This document shows positions 45,754 to 58,736 of a stretch of DNA of 64,000 nucleotides, in pieces. The notes beneath the pieces are model-generated. The model was not told where the DNA came from. It was given only the letters and a program-made list of their open reading frames with translations, and did not search any database. Source of the DNA: Sporosarcina pasteurii (GTDB lineage Bacteria; Bacillota; Bacilli; Bacillales_A; Planococcaceae); NCBI RefSeq assembly GCF_041295575.1, contig NZ_CP160452.1, positions 2,666,001 through 2,730,000 on the forward strand. Direction: 5' to 3'. How positions within the stretch are numbered: the stretch's first letter is position 1; every line of letters begins with the position of its first letter. A program made the position numbers and the translations under genes.

Positions 45754-47058
45754 TTGTTTCAATTAAAACAGTTAAAAACAAATCCTAAAACTGAGATATT
45801 GGCCGGTATGACAACATTTCTAACGATGGCGTACATCATTATTGTCAACCCGATTATTTTAGCCGATGCCGGTGTTCCATTCGATCAAGTATTCCTTGCA
45901 ACAATTATTGCTGCAGCTGTAGGTACACTTTGGATGGCGCTCTTTGCAAACTACCCAATTGCCATCGCACCAGGCATGGGGTTAAATGCGTACTTTACTT
46001 CCGTCGTCATTGCATCCGATGGACAACTAGATTATATGACTGCATTTTCGGCAGTATTTATAGCAGGAATAATATTTACAATCTTATCGCTAACACCTTT
46101 CAGGGAAAAGCTTATTGCATCCATACCACAAAATTTAAAACATGGAATTACTGCGGGAATTGGATTATTTATTGCCTTTATTGGATTAAAACTTTCAGGA
46201 CTTGTTGCAAATCATGAAACAAATCTCGTTCAACTCGGCGATTTAACCTCCCCGACAGTTCTTCTTGCATTATTTGGTCTAATCATCACGGTGATTTTGA
46301 TGACATTAAATGTTTACGGATCAATTTTTATCGGAATGATTGTAACTGGTATCGTTGCCGTTTTTACGGGCCAATTATCATTCACAGAGGGTTTATGGAA
46401 ACTGCCTACATTACCTGAAGGGATTATTGTTTGGAATCCGATTACAGCGGTCTCAGACGTCATTTCACACGGTTTATACGGTGTTGTCTTCGCCTTTCTC
46501 ATTGTGACAATGTTTGATACAACAGGCACAATGATTGGTGTCGCAAAACAAGCTGGTTTATTAAAAAAAGACGGCTCTATGCCTAAAGCACGTCATGCAT
46601 TACTGGCCGACTCTGTAGCCGCTACAATCGGTTCAATGTTCGGGACGAGCCCAACTTCAGCTTATATCGAATCATCGTCTGGTGTCGCTGTAGGAGGACG
46701 TTCAGGACTTACTACATTAACAGTAGCGATACTCTTTATGATTGCAGCCTTTTTTGGGCCTCTCGTAAGTGCATTATCCGGCGTTTCTGCAATTACAGCG
46801 CCAGCACTAATCATCGTAGGAAGCTTAATGATTAGTGTTGTGAAAGAAATAGAGTGGGAATCCTTCGACGAAGCCTTCCCTGCATTTCTAATTATTTTAA
46901 CGATGCCGCTCACTTCTAGTATTGCAACTGGAATTGCGCTTGGATTTATCACGTATCCAATTTTGAAAGTCGTAAAAGGAAAATGGAGACAAGTGCCAAT
47001 TCTTCTTTACGTTTTTGCAATCTTATTCGCGTATCAACTGTTATTTTTAGCGCATTAA
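45754..47058 (+). CDS. pbuG: Hypoxanthine/guanine-type permease, NCS2 (PbuG-like)
   Basis: A 434-residue transporter with about 13 membrane segments. Family motifs: GMTTFLTMAYIIIVNP near the start, ANYPIAIAPGMGLNAYFT (about 68-85), and GTSPTSAYIESSSGVAVGGR (about 300-319). It takes up purine bases by proton symport. Start: TTG at 45754 with AAAGGAGAA upstream; the open frame before it is only non-coding leader. Unlike B. subtilis pbuG I find no purine riboswitch in the leader. Confidence 0.88.
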   Translation: MFQLKQLKTNPKTEILAGMTTFLTMAYIIIVNPIILADAGVPFDQVFLATIIAAAVGTLWMALFANYPIAIAPGMGLNAYFTSVVIASDGQLDYMTAFSAVFIAGIIFTILSLTPFREKLIASIPQNLKHGITAGIGLFIAFIGLKLSGLVANHETNLVQLGDLTSPTVLLALFGLIITVILMTLNVYGSIFIGMIVTGIVAVFTGQLSFTEGLWKLPTLPEGIIVWNPITAVSDVISHGLYGVVFAFLIVTMFDTTGTMIGVAKQAGLLKKDGSMPKARHALLADSVAATIGSMFGTSPTSAYIESSSGVAVGGRSGLTTLTVAILFMIAAFFGPLVSALSGVSAITAPALIIVGSLMISVVKEIEWESFDEAFPAFLIILTMPLTSSIATGIALGFITYPILKVVKGKWRQVPILLYVFAILFAYQLLFLAH

Positions 47059-47156
47059 GAAATGTCACAATTAAACAAATCTAGCATATTTCATTTTCCT
47101 AGTATATGAGGTATACTTAACAGTAGACAACAGCTGTCTCATAGGAGGGATAAGTC

Positions 47157-47276
47157 ATGAAACTTATTTTAGTTCTAGGTGTTTGTGTTGCATTCCTTTC
47201 AGCAATTCTTACAGGTGGATACGAGGACAAGCCTGGTACCAACCAAAAGAAAAAGCGCGGTAATCAGCCGACTTAA
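47157..47276 (+). CDS. Small 39-residue membrane peptide
   Basis: MKLILVLGVCVAFLSAILTG as an N-terminal hydrophobic segment, then a polar tail GYEDKPGTNQKKKRG ending NQPT. ATG preceded by AGGAGGG at ideal spacing, followed by its own perfect terminator. These signals strongly suggest a real gene. It could be a single-pass membrane peptide; the family is unknown. Confidence 0.72.
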   Translation: MKLILVLGVCVAFLSAILTGGYEDKPGTNQKKKRGNQPT

Positions 47277-47296
47277 TTTGAGCAGTCTCAAAGAAT

Positions 47297-47341
47297 AAAG
47301 CAGATGGCGAAAAACAAATTGTTTTTCGCCATCTGCTTTTT
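47297..47341 (+). terminator. Terminator after the 39-residue gene
   Basis: Perfect long stem AAAGCAGATGGCGAAAAACA / its complement ending ATCTGCTTT, followed by TTATAT. One of the longest perfect hairpins in the window. Confidence 0.9.
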
Positions 47342-47386
47342 ATATATGAAACTTAATTCGTTCTAATCCGTAGCTAATGATAGGGG

Positions 47387-47839
47387 GTGATATTCATAAC
47401 TTTCCGTTCAAAAGTCGATACTTTTTTTATTATGTTCATGTTAATTGTCACACTGATCATTGGCGTGGTTGCATTAGTGCCTCTATTTTTAGATAATGCC
47501 GAATTAGCAACAGTTCTTATATTAATTTCAACGTTTCTATTTACAGTAGGTTTAATTCTTTGGAGTACGTTCAATGTTAAATATATTTTTTACGAAGATT
47601 TTTTATTCTTGCAAGGTGGACCGTTTAGAAGTCGGATTCCGTATGATCAAATCACAAAAATCACCCCGACTTCAGATATATTGACAGGGTACAGAATTCT
47701 AACGTCAAAAGATGCGATTGAAATCTTTTATACGCCTAGCTTACTAGGAAGCGTGAAAATTTCACCTGAAGATCAGATGGGTTTTATTGCTGAATTAAAA
47801 AAGCGATGTCCAAATGTATACAAAAAGGGCTTCCAATGA
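47387..47839 (+). CDS. PH-domain membrane protein (bPH_6/YyaB/SunI-type)
   Basis: 150 residues: two membrane helices (about 12-32 and 40-62), then a bacterial PH-like domain with FYEDFLFLQGGPFRSRIPY and a ConsITKITPT-like strand, ending near VYKKGFQ. This is the DUF1200/bPH_6 pattern; SunI, one member, gives sublancin immunity, but other roles are likely. The GTG start lies inside the AGGGGGTG site, so the exact start is unsure; no ATG or TTG is available. It converges on trmL. Confidence 0.75.
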   Translation: MIFITFRSKVDTFFIMFMLIVTLIIGVVALVPLFLDNAELATVLILISTFLFTVGLILWSTFNVKYIFYEDFLFLQGGPFRSRIPYDQITKITPTSDILTGYRILTSKDAIEIFYTPSLLGSVKISPEDQMGFIAELKKRCPNVYKKGFQ

Positions 47840-47870
47840 TTGTATCTGATTCATTGGAAGCCCTTTTTTA
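47822..47870. terminator. Bidirectional terminator between the PH-domain gene and trmL
   Basis: AAAAAGGGCTTCCAATGA pairs with TCATTGGAAGCCCTTTTT with a 13-base loop. It overlaps the stop of the PH-domain gene and abuts that of trmL. Confidence 0.9.
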
Positions 47871-48344
47871 TTACTTCAAACCATTAAAGGATTGCTGTCG
47901 AAGTGCTTCATATACTAACACCGCGGCGGTATTTGATAAGTTTAACGCACGTATATTGTCATTCATCGGAACCCGTAAACAGTTCTCTTCATATTCAGCA
48001 AGAATTTCATCAGGCAATCCCTTTGTTTCCTTCCCAAATACAAAGAAAATATCCTCCTCTGAATTTGAATAATCAAAGGACGCATAAGATTTCTGTCCAA
48101 ATTTCGTGATAAAATAAAACTTACCTTCAGGATAAGCATCGATAAACTGACGAATTCCATCATGATATGTGACATCCACATGCTGCCAATAATCAAGCCC
48201 TGCCCTTTTTAACATTTTATCTTCTGTTGAAAATCCTAATGGTTTAATTAAATGTAATTTTACACCTGTACCTGCACAGGTTCTCGCGATATTTCCCGTA
48301 TTCGCAGGAATTTGCGGTTCAAATAACGCCACATGTATTGCCAT
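47871..48344 (-). CDS. trmL: tRNA (cytidine/uridine-2'-O-)-methyltransferase TrmL
   Basis: A 157-residue SPOUT methyltransferase that modifies wobble position 34 of tRNA-Leu isoacceptors. Motifs: EPQIPANTGNIARTCAGTG (about 8-26), FGKETKGLPDEIL (about 97-109) and the knot region IRALNLSNTAAVLVYEALRQ. Length is standard. It follows queG by 18 bases; both act on the tRNA wobble position. Confidence 0.93.
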   Translation of the reverse strand: MAIHVALFEPQIPANTGNIARTCAGTGVKLHLIKPLGFSTEDKMLKRAGLDYWQHVDVTYHDGIRQFIDAYPEGKFYFITKFGQKSYASFDYSNSEEDIFFVFGKETKGLPDEILAEYEENCLRVPMNDNIRALNLSNTAAVLVYEALRQQSFNGLK

Positions 48345-48362
48345 TTCAGCACTTCCTCTGTT

Positions 48363-49508
48363 CTAAATATGAGTCTCTTCTTGCCAATTTTCAAGCGCTT
48401 TTTCTAATTCTAGTCGAACATCTGCATGCTCTTCTGTTTCTAAAGCTGCTTGGATTGCTTCATAACTTGCTGTTGTTCCAATTTTACCAAGTGCCCAAGC
48501 AACCGTCCCACGCATAACAGGTCGTTGATCATTTAATAGCATTTCCATTAATTTAGGTATTGCCGCTTCTTCTTTAAAATGTGCCAGTGCGATGATTGCA
48601 TTCCGTTGAATCGGATTTTTCCCTCTCCATGATCCTGCCATATGTCCAAATTGCTCTCTAAATTGGCGATTTGATAAATCCAACATCGGCTCCAAAATAG
48701 GTTTCACAAGTTCTGGTTCTGGTTCAAATGCTTCCTGATGCATGTTATACTTTTTCCTGTTTTTCGGACAAATTGTTTGGCATGTATCACAACCGTATAC
48801 ACGGTTTCCAATCTTCGCCCTAAACTCTTCAGGAATCGATGTCTTCGTCTGTGTTAAAAATGCGATACAGCGCTGCGCGTTAAGCTGTCCGCCTTGTATT
48901 AATGCACCCGTTGGACAAGCATCTAAACATAACGTACAGTCTCCACACTCGTCTTCCATCGGCTCATCTGGTGCGAATGGGATATTTGTAATCATCTCAC
49001 CTAAATACACATACGACCCAAATTCAGGCGTGATAATTGAACAGTTCTTTCCTGACCATCCAATTCCCGCCCGCTCTGCTACTGCCCGGTCAGCAAGTTC
49101 TCCTGTATCTACCATAGAACGTAGCTTTGCGGTCGGTACACGGGCTAATATAAACTCCTCCAGTAACTTTAAACGCTCACGTAGAACAATATGATAATCC
49201 GTTCCCCAAGAAGCACGACAAAAAATCCCACGCCGCTCTCCTTTTTTTCCACGCACAGAATTTTCCATTCTAGAAGGATACGCGATTGCAATCGCTATAA
49301 TACTTTCTGGTCTATCAAGAAGAAGTGCTGGTTCTGTACGCTTATTAATATCTTTTTCTTCAAATCCTGATTGAAAACCGAGTTCTTGTTGACGGACTAA
49401 TCGGTTTCTTAATTCGTGAAAGGGAGCTGCCGTCGTAAATCCTATTTTATCAATTCCGATTGTAGCAGCATATTTTTTTACTTCCTCTTGCAGTTCGAGT
49501 ATATTCAT
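48363..49508 (-). CDS. queG: Epoxyqueuosine reductase
   Basis: A 381-residue cobalamin- and iron-sulfur-dependent enzyme for the last step of queuosine synthesis in tRNA. Two 4Fe-4S motifs are clear: CGDCTLCLDACP and CDTCQTICP (about 185-240). After them come HEAT-like repeats (residues about 310-375, ALAHFKEEAAIPKLMEMLL). ATG at 49508 with GAGGAGGTG upstream; the open frame before it is not coding. Operon with trmL. Confidence 0.94.
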   Translation of the reverse strand: MNILELQEEVKKYAATIGIDKIGFTTAAPFHELRNRLVRQQELGFQSGFEEKDINKRTEPALLLDRPESIIAIAIAYPSRMENSVRGKKGERRGIFCRASWGTDYHIVLRERLKLLEEFILARVPTAKLRSMVDTGELADRAVAERAGIGWSGKNCSIITPEFGSYVYLGEMITNIPFAPDEPMEDECGDCTLCLDACPTGALIQGGQLNAQRCIAFLTQTKTSIPEEFRAKIGNRVYGCDTCQTICPKNRKKYNMHQEAFEPEPELVKPILEPMLDLSNRQFREQFGHMAGSWRGKNPIQRNAIIALAHFKEEAAIPKLMEMLLNDQRPVMRGTVAWALGKIGTTASYEAIQAALETEEHADVRLELEKALENWQEETHI

Positions 49509-49565
49509 CTCCAAACACCTCCTCTGTGGTAAAATAAAAACGATACTATATAAAGGATGATAATA

Positions 49566-50258
49566 TTGAAAGTAAGTATAGACAAAGAAATAGTAAAGAC
49601 TTTGCCCGCATTTAAAATAGGCCTTAACCATTATACCAAAATTACGGTCTCAGAATCTCCTCAAATGCTAAAAGGACGCTTACAATTATTTCAAGAACAA
49701 CTTTTCTTTGAACTTGATGACAAGGCAGTCACAGAATTTCAAGGTGTTCAGGAATGGCGTGAAGTATGGAAAGCATTTGGCGCAAACCCAAGCCGTTATC
49801 GTTCTTCAATTGAAGCGTTACTGAGAAGAATAGGCAAACAAAATTATTTACAACCTGTTAATTCGTCTGTTGACATGAATAATTTTTTCTCTTTGCAATA
49901 TGAAATTCCGATGGGGATTTATGACACGCAGCGTATTCAGGGTGATATTGCATTTAACATTGGAACAAGTAAAACAACTTTAGAAGGACTAAACGGACGT
50001 CTAAACCATGTGAATAATATGATCGTTCTGTCCGATAACATCGGTCCTTTCGGGAGCCCTTTTGTTGATTCAAAACGGACTGCTGTTTCTGAAATTACAA
50101 CATCCGCTGTTCATGTGTTCTTCCTGCGTCCTTCTATGGACACGGAAGAAGCAGCTAAACTATTAACAGCCGCGGGGAAAATGTTTACGAATGTTCATGG
50201 CGGTGAAGTGTGCTCAAAGATTTTGCATAAAGAACAGCCTTCTACTATTCTAGATTAA
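49566..50258 (+). CDS. B3/B4 tRNA-synthetase-like domain protein
   Basis: About 230 residues with the B3/B4 fold found in the beta subunit of phenylalanyl-tRNA synthetase: FQGVQEWREVWKAFGANPSRYR, SSIEALLRRI and SSVDMNNFFSLQYEIPMGIYD. Stand-alone copies may edit or bind tRNA, or act on amino acids; this one is not assigned. Start: TTG at 49566 (AAAGG 9 bases upstream) or ATG at 49557. Divergent from queG with 57 bases between. Confidence 0.8.
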   Translation: MKVSIDKEIVKTLPAFKIGLNHYTKITVSESPQMLKGRLQLFQEQLFFELDDKAVTEFQGVQEWREVWKAFGANPSRYRSSIEALLRRIGKQNYLQPVNSSVDMNNFFSLQYEIPMGIYDTQRIQGDIAFNIGTSKTTLEGLNGRLNHVNNMIVLSDNIGPFGSPFVDSKRTAVSEITTSAVHVFFLRPSMDTEEAAKLLTAAGKMFTNVHGGEVCSKILHKEQPSTILD

Positions 50259-50393
50259 TATTTTAATGAAGGCATGAGAGGGTAAACATAGCCTAACCAA
50301 TAACCTTTTCCTATTTACTTTGTAACCAATTATTAATCTGCATCTAGAGCATTCCAAACAATCCTCTAATGCTTCCGATAGTTTCCTTTATGG

Positions 50394-50427
50394 AAAAGGC
50401 TCCTTCTTTTAGGAGCCTTTTCTTTTT
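50394..50427 (+). terminator. Terminator after the B3/B4 gene
   Basis: AAAAGGCTCCT / AGGAGCCTTTT with a 6-base loop and TCTTTTT. It lies 136 bases after the stop codon. Confidence 0.8.
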
Positions 50428-50460
50428 CGAGTATTAGATAAAACACTTATAATTTATATC

Positions 50461-50490
50461 AAAAAAAGACACAACCGAAGTTGTGTCTTT
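50461..50490 (-). terminator. Terminator of the rRNA-tRNA operon
   Basis: On the minus strand AAAGACACAAC-TTCG-GTTGTGTCTTT, a very stable UUCG tetraloop hairpin, is followed by TTTTGA. It lies just after the last tRNA (tRNA-Leu). Confidence 0.9.
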
Positions 50491-50495
50491 ATTGA

Positions 50496-50576
50496 TACCC
50501 GAGGCCGGACTTGAACCGGCACGCCTTACGGCATCGCATTTTGAGTGCGACGTGTCTGCCATTCCACCACTCGGGC
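50496..50576 (-). tRNA. tRNA-Leu (CAA)
   Basis: Class II tRNA with a long variable arm (GATGCCGTAAGGCGT). Anticodon loop CTCAAAA gives CAA. Acceptor GCCCGAG pairs with CTCGGGT. The 3' CCA is not encoded. Last gene of the array. Confidence 0.95.
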
Positions 50577-50611
50577 TAAGAAATATTTAAATGATCATAT
50601 AAAGTCAAATT

Positions 50612-50685
50612 TGGAGGCGGCAACCGGAATCGAACCGGTGATAAGGGTGTTGCAGACCCGTGCCTTACCGCTTGGCTATGCCGCC
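50612..50685 (-). tRNA. tRNA-Cys (GCA)
   Basis: Acceptor GGCGGCA with TGCCGCC, anticodon GCA within CTGCAAC, T-arm GGTTCGATTCC; CCA encoded. Confidence 0.95.
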
Positions 50686-50695
50686 TCTATAAAAT

Positions 50696-50770
50696 TGGAG
50701 CGGAAGACGGGATTCGAACCCGCGACCTCCACCTTGGCAAGGTGATATTCTACCACTGAACTACTTCCGC
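50696..50770 (-). tRNA. tRNA-Gly (GCC)
   Basis: Acceptor GCGGAAG with CTTCCGC, anticodon GCC in TTGCCAA, standard D and T arms; CCA encoded. Confidence 0.95.
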
Positions 50771-50774
50771 ATAA

Positions 50775-50846
50775 CTGGGGTAGCTGGATTCGAACCAACG
50801 AATGACGGAGTCAAAGTCCGTTGCCTTACCGCTTGGCTATACCCCA
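50775..50846 (-). tRNA. tRNA-Gln (TTG)
   Basis: Acceptor TGGGGTA with TACCCCA, anticodon TTG in CTTTGAC; no encoded CCA. Confidence 0.95.
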
Positions 50847-50852
50847 AAAAAA

Positions 50853-50929
50853 TGGGGCGGCTGAAGGGAATCGAACCCTCGAATGTCGGAACCACAATCC
50901 GATGCGTTAACCACTTCGCCACAACCGCC
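50853..50929 (-). tRNA. tRNA-His (GTG), second copy in transcription order
   Basis: Acceptor GCGGTTG with CAGCCGC plus the extra G at position -1 facing C73, the identity mark of tRNA-His. Anticodon GTG in TTGTGGT. CCA encoded. Nearly identical to the neighbour at 50962-51038, with one base different in the variable/T-arm region. Confidence 0.95.
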
Positions 50930-50961
50930 ATAATACTATTAAATGTTTATATCTTGAAAAA

Positions 50962-51038
50962 TGGGGCGGCTGAAGGGAATCGAACCCTCGAGTGTCGGAA
51001 CCACAATCCGATGCGTTAACCACTTCGCCACAACCGCC
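50962..51038 (-). tRNA. tRNA-His (GTG), first copy
   Basis: Same structure as the other tRNA-His, with G-1 and encoded CCA. The B. subtilis array of this type has one tRNA-His at this place, so this is a tandem duplication. Confidence 0.95.
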
Positions 51039-51098
51039 ATAACATAAAAATAATTCCAATACGATTAATAAAGGAATGTTTCTGATTTCAGAAAATAA

Positions 51099-51169
51099 CA
51101 GGGGCAGTAGGATTCGAACCCACACCAAAGGTTTTGGAGACCTCTATTCTGCCCTTAAACTATGCCCCT
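51099..51169 (-). tRNA. tRNA-Trp (CCA)
   Basis: Acceptor AGGGGCA with TGCCCCT, anticodon CCA in CTCCAAA, T-arm GGGTTCGAATCC; 3' CCA end not encoded. Confidence 0.95.
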
Positions 51170-51173
51170 AGAA

Positions 51174-51258
51174 TGGTGGTGGGGGAGGGATTCGAACCCC
51201 CGAACCCTGAGGGAGCGGATTTACAGTCCGCCGCGTTTAGCCACTTCGCTACCCCACC
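51174..51258 (-). tRNA. tRNA-Tyr (GTA)
   Basis: Class II tRNA with a long variable arm (TCCCTCAGGGTTC). Acceptor GGTGGGG with CCCCACC, anticodon GTA in CTGTAAA; CCA encoded. Confidence 0.95.
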
Positions 51259-51278
51259 ATATTAAATAAGAGTTTTCT

Positions 51279-51354
<76 letters not shown>

Positions 51355-51363
51355 GAATAAAAA

Positions 51364-51439
51364 TGGTGGCTTAGGACGGAATCGAACCGCCGACACAAGG
51401 ATTTTCAGTCCTTTGCTCTACCGACTGAGCTACTAAGCC
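51364..51439 (-). tRNA. tRNA-Phe (GAA)
   Basis: Acceptor GGCTTAG with CTAAGCC, anticodon GAA in CTGAAAA; CCA encoded. Confidence 0.95.
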
Positions 51440-51452
51440 TTTATTATAAAAA

Positions 51453-51528
51453 TGGCGGTCCCGACGGGAATCGAACCCGCGATCTCCTGCGTGACAGGCA
51501 GGCATGTTAACCGCTACACCACGGGACC
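51453..51528 (-). tRNA. tRNA-Asp (GTC)
   Basis: Acceptor GGTCCCG with CGGGACC, anticodon GTC in CTGTCAC; CCA encoded. Confidence 0.95.
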
Positions 51529-51531
51529 ATT

Positions 51532-51592
<61 letters not shown>

Positions 51593-51606
<14 letters not shown>

Positions 51607-51736
51607 ACAATAATATGAATTAAATCAAATTGACTTTCTACGCTTATGATGAGTTTGACACCTTTCGTGACTTTGTCACGTCGGTGCTAATCGCATTCGT
51701 TGTGATGCGACTTGCTCCACCCCGCGATAATAATAT
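51593..51736 (-). repeat. Direct repeat of the tRNA-fMet 5' end bracketing a ~96-base structured insert
   Basis: A 24-base sequence made of the tRNA-fMet leader (ATATTATTRTC) and its first 13-14 bases occurs at 51593-51616 and again at 51713-51736 with one mismatch. The second copy is only a fragment; it breaks off after GGAGCA. The sequence between holds two hairpins: CGCAT/ATGCG (51692-51709) and CACC-GTGAC/GTCAC-GGTG (51657-51686). No gene or tRNA fold covers it. Confidence 0.8.
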
Positions 51737-51737
51737 A

Positions 51738-51813
51738 TGGTGGAGGATGACGGGATCGAACCGCCGACCCCCTGCTTGTAAGGCAGGTGCTCTCCCAGCT
51801 GAGCTAATCCTCC
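51738..51813 (-). tRNA. tRNA-Val (TAC)
   Basis: Acceptor GGAGGAT with ATCCTCC, anticodon TAC in CTTACAA; CCA encoded. Confidence 0.95.
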
Positions 51814-51864
51814 ATGTTAAAATTGCGATACTTTGTAGTACTGCACTATTTCATATAGTAAATA

Positions 51865-51939
51865 TGGTGACCCCTACGGGATTCGAACCCGTGTTACCGC
51901 CGTGAAAGGGCGGTGTCTTAACCGCTTGACCAAGGGGCC
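51865..51939 (-). tRNA. tRNA-Glu (TTC)
   Basis: Acceptor GGCCCCT with AGGGGTC (one G-T pair), anticodon TTC in CTTTCAC; CCA encoded. Confidence 0.95.
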
Positions 51940-51969
51940 TTTATGTATATAGTTACTGTTTTAAAAATC

Positions 51970-52061
51970 TGGCGGAGAGCAAGGGATTTGAACCCTTGAG
52001 GCAGCGCAAACCGCCTACACGATTTCCAATCGTGCTCCTTCGGCCACTCGGACAGCTCTCC
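51970..52061 (-). tRNA. tRNA-Ser (GGA)
   Basis: Class II tRNA with a long variable arm (TAGGCGGTTTGCGCTGCCT). Acceptor GGAGAGC with GCTCTCC, anticodon GGA in TTGGAAA; CCA encoded. Confidence 0.95.
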
Positions 52062-52064
52062 AAT

Positions 52065-52139
52065 TGGCTCCGCAGGTAGGATTCGAACCTACGACCGATC
52101 GGTTAACAGCCGATTGCTCTACCACTGAGCTACTGCGGA
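52065..52139 (-). tRNA. tRNA-Asn (GTT)
   Basis: Acceptor TCCGCAG with CTGCGGA, anticodon GTT in CTGTTAA; CCA encoded. First tRNA after 5S rRNA, as in B. subtilis. Confidence 0.95.
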
Positions 52140-52193
52140 ATAATATTATCAATGTCTGTCCATTCACATTATATGTGTGGATAAGGATTGCGA

Positions 52194-52309
52194 GACCAGC
52201 AACGTCCTACTCTTGCAGGGGCTAACCCCAACTACCATCGGCGCTGAAGAGCTTAACTTCCGTGTTCGGTATGGGAACGGGTGTGACCTCTTCGCTATCG
52301 CCACTGGAC
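52194..52309 (-). rRNA. rrf: 5S ribosomal RNA
   Basis: About 116 bases with the conserved core ACACCCGTTCCCATACCGAA and AAGCTCTTCAGCGCCGATGG. Ends are set by the pairing of CCAG near the 5' end with CTGG near the 3' end and may be off by a few bases. Confidence 0.95.
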
Positions 52310-52441
52310 TCTATTAACACGACAACTCTAATTATATCAAATCCTGCTAGGAATGCAAGCCTTTTTTGTAAATTAATTAGTTTTGTTCGTTCAAAACTGG
52401 ATAAACGTGACATTTGATGACACAAACTCGTAACATTTAAA

Positions 52442-55392
<2,951 letters not shown>

Positions 55393-55498
55393 TTAAAAAT
55401 CCAATGCTGTATAGCGATATACAACAATTGAATCATACATTACTACATTTGTGTTTATTTCAATGTCGTTTTATCCAGTTTTCAAAGAACAAGTTATA

Positions 55499-55574
55499 TG
55501 GTGGAGCCTAGCGGGATCGAACCGCTGACCTCCTGCGTGCAAGGCAGGCGCTCTCCCAGCTGAGCTAAGGCCCC
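55499..55574 (-). tRNA. tRNA-Ala (TGC)
   Basis: In the 16S-23S spacer. Acceptor GGGGCCT with AGGCTCC, anticodon TGC in CTTGCAC; CCA encoded. Confidence 0.95.
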
Positions 55575-55590
55575 ATATCACTTTCGAAAA

Positions 55591-55667
<77 letters not shown>

Positions 55668-55788
55668 TTCCGAAAATTATATGAAGTATTTATTAAATTT
55701 CGAAACACTTAGTTTCCACTTTTTTATAAACCTTCAAAACTGAACGCAAAACGTCAAGTTGAAGAGAACTTTCTCTTCATTCCGTTAA

Positions 55789-57352
<1,564 letters not shown>

Positions 57353-57741
57353 AGAGAAATTCGATTAGCTCGACTTCTTTGCTGGCATCATTAAGATGTC
57401 CAAATTTCGAATCCGAAGATCCGTTTCCTACAAGCCAACAAGTTGGTTTGTAGTTGTTATATCTTGACGTTTTGCTGTTCAGTTTTCAAGGTTCATACTT
57501 GTTGATTAAAACTACTCTTTTTCAAGTCCGTCGCCCGAAGCGACTCCTTTAATATAACATCGCGTAACAAAAGAGTCAAGAACTTTTTTGAAAAAGTTTT
57601 TCATCTAAAGTTGCTTGCTGTTTCTTTCGTTCGTTTGAAGCGACGATTAATAGAATAACATAGTATCAATTAAAATGTCAACATCTTTTCTAAAAAAATA
57701 ATGGGATGCCTGAATAGCACCCCATCTAAGCTATATCCCTG
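57353..57741 (-). promoter_or_regulatory. rrn operon leader with tandem promoters P1 and P2
   Basis: P2: -35 TTGACT (57574-57579), 17-base spacer, -10 TATATT (57551-57556). P1: -35 TTGACA (57676-57681), 18-base spacer, -10 TATTCT (57652-57657). Two promoters in series are usual for Bacillus rRNA operons. Just after the P2 start a perfect hairpin, GTCGC-TTCGG-GCGAC, lies in the leader. The rest of the 389 bases has no gene. Confidence 0.8.
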
Positions 57742-58605
57742 TTAGATAACCTTATACATTCTATGATAGATTAAACTATTTTTAGATGGACTTTCTACAA
57801 CTCCAATAAACCCTTTTTTAATTAGAAACTCAATGAACACTTCTAATTCAACTGAGTATAACTTTAACTCCTCATGCTCATGTAACTCCTGTATCTCCCA
57901 AAGTTCTTGAGTAACCATCACTTCTAAAATATGTTGTGCACCATCTGCTGTCCGGTTATAGATAAAGAACTCACTTGCCAGGAAGAGCAGTTCCAAACGT
58001 TGTTTCAATGGTTCTTCACTCATAATTAATTCTTCATAAAGCTTATAAATAGCTGGGTCTATTCTTTTTACTTGATTCCATACTTTCACTTCTGGGAATA
58101 AACCTTTCTCAATAACCGCAAGTCTTGCTAAATGGTGTAATGAATTTACGACATGATTATAAGCATCTAAATAGTTTTCTTTCTCATAAAAAGTTTTTCC
58201 TTCTATATAAGCCCGAACTAACCTAGAAAGTTCTAATCCCATTTTTATTTTCTGACCATAATAAGGATACTCTATCAATTCACGTTTCATATTTTCCACA
58301 TACTCATTGCGATCGAAGTAGACAGTACCGTTAAATAACCATTCTACGACTTTTCTTTTCGAGCCTACTACTAACCACTTTTTAAGTTGACTATCACTAA
58401 TTACGTGCATAGCAGCATTTCCCGCGTCGGACATATAATGTTTTGTATAGATTGGGGTTGTCTCATCAGCGGTAATTATTAGGAGGATTGCATCGAACGT
58501 ATCTGTATTCGGATCCTCTTCTTCTCTTTTTTCAACGAGGAGCACACCAAGTGTTGTCGGATCACTTGCTCGTTCTTGATAAATCGACCTTAAAACTTGC
58601 TCCAT
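57742..58605 (-). CDS. ygxA: YgxA-like nucleotidyltransferase-fold protein
   Basis: A 287-residue protein: an N-terminal nucleotidyltransferase-like domain (about 1-110, TFDAILLIITADE), a helical middle (about 115-230, DAYNHVVNSLHHLARLAVIE) and a C-terminal winged-helix-like end. It matches YgxA, which lies beside an rRNA operon in B. subtilis, as here. Substrate unknown; catalytic residues are not obvious, so it may be inactive as an enzyme. ATG at 58605 with AAGGAGG 8 bases upstream; the GTG three codons before is too close to that site. Confidence 0.87.
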   Translation of the reverse strand: MEQVLRSIYQERASDPTTLGVLLVEKREEEDPNTDTFDAILLIITADETTPIYTKHYMSDAGNAAMHVISDSQLKKWLVVGSKRKVVEWLFNGTVYFDRNEYVENMKRELIEYPYYGQKIKMGLELSRLVRAYIEGKTFYEKENYLDAYNHVVNSLHHLARLAVIEKGLFPEVKVWNQVKRIDPAIYKLYEELIMSEEPLKQRLELLFLASEFFIYNRTADGAQHILEVMVTQELWEIQELHEHEELKLYSVELEVFIEFLIKKGFIGVVESPSKNSLIYHRMYKVI

Positions 58606-58736
58606 TCTCCCCACCTCCTTGTTCTAAATTACACTTCGACATTTAGACGTAAACTCCTTTATTCAAGTTCTAAATATATCGAAAAAATTAAAATTATGCT
58701 ATAGTAATTGTTGATAGTTAAGGAGGATTATTTCGT

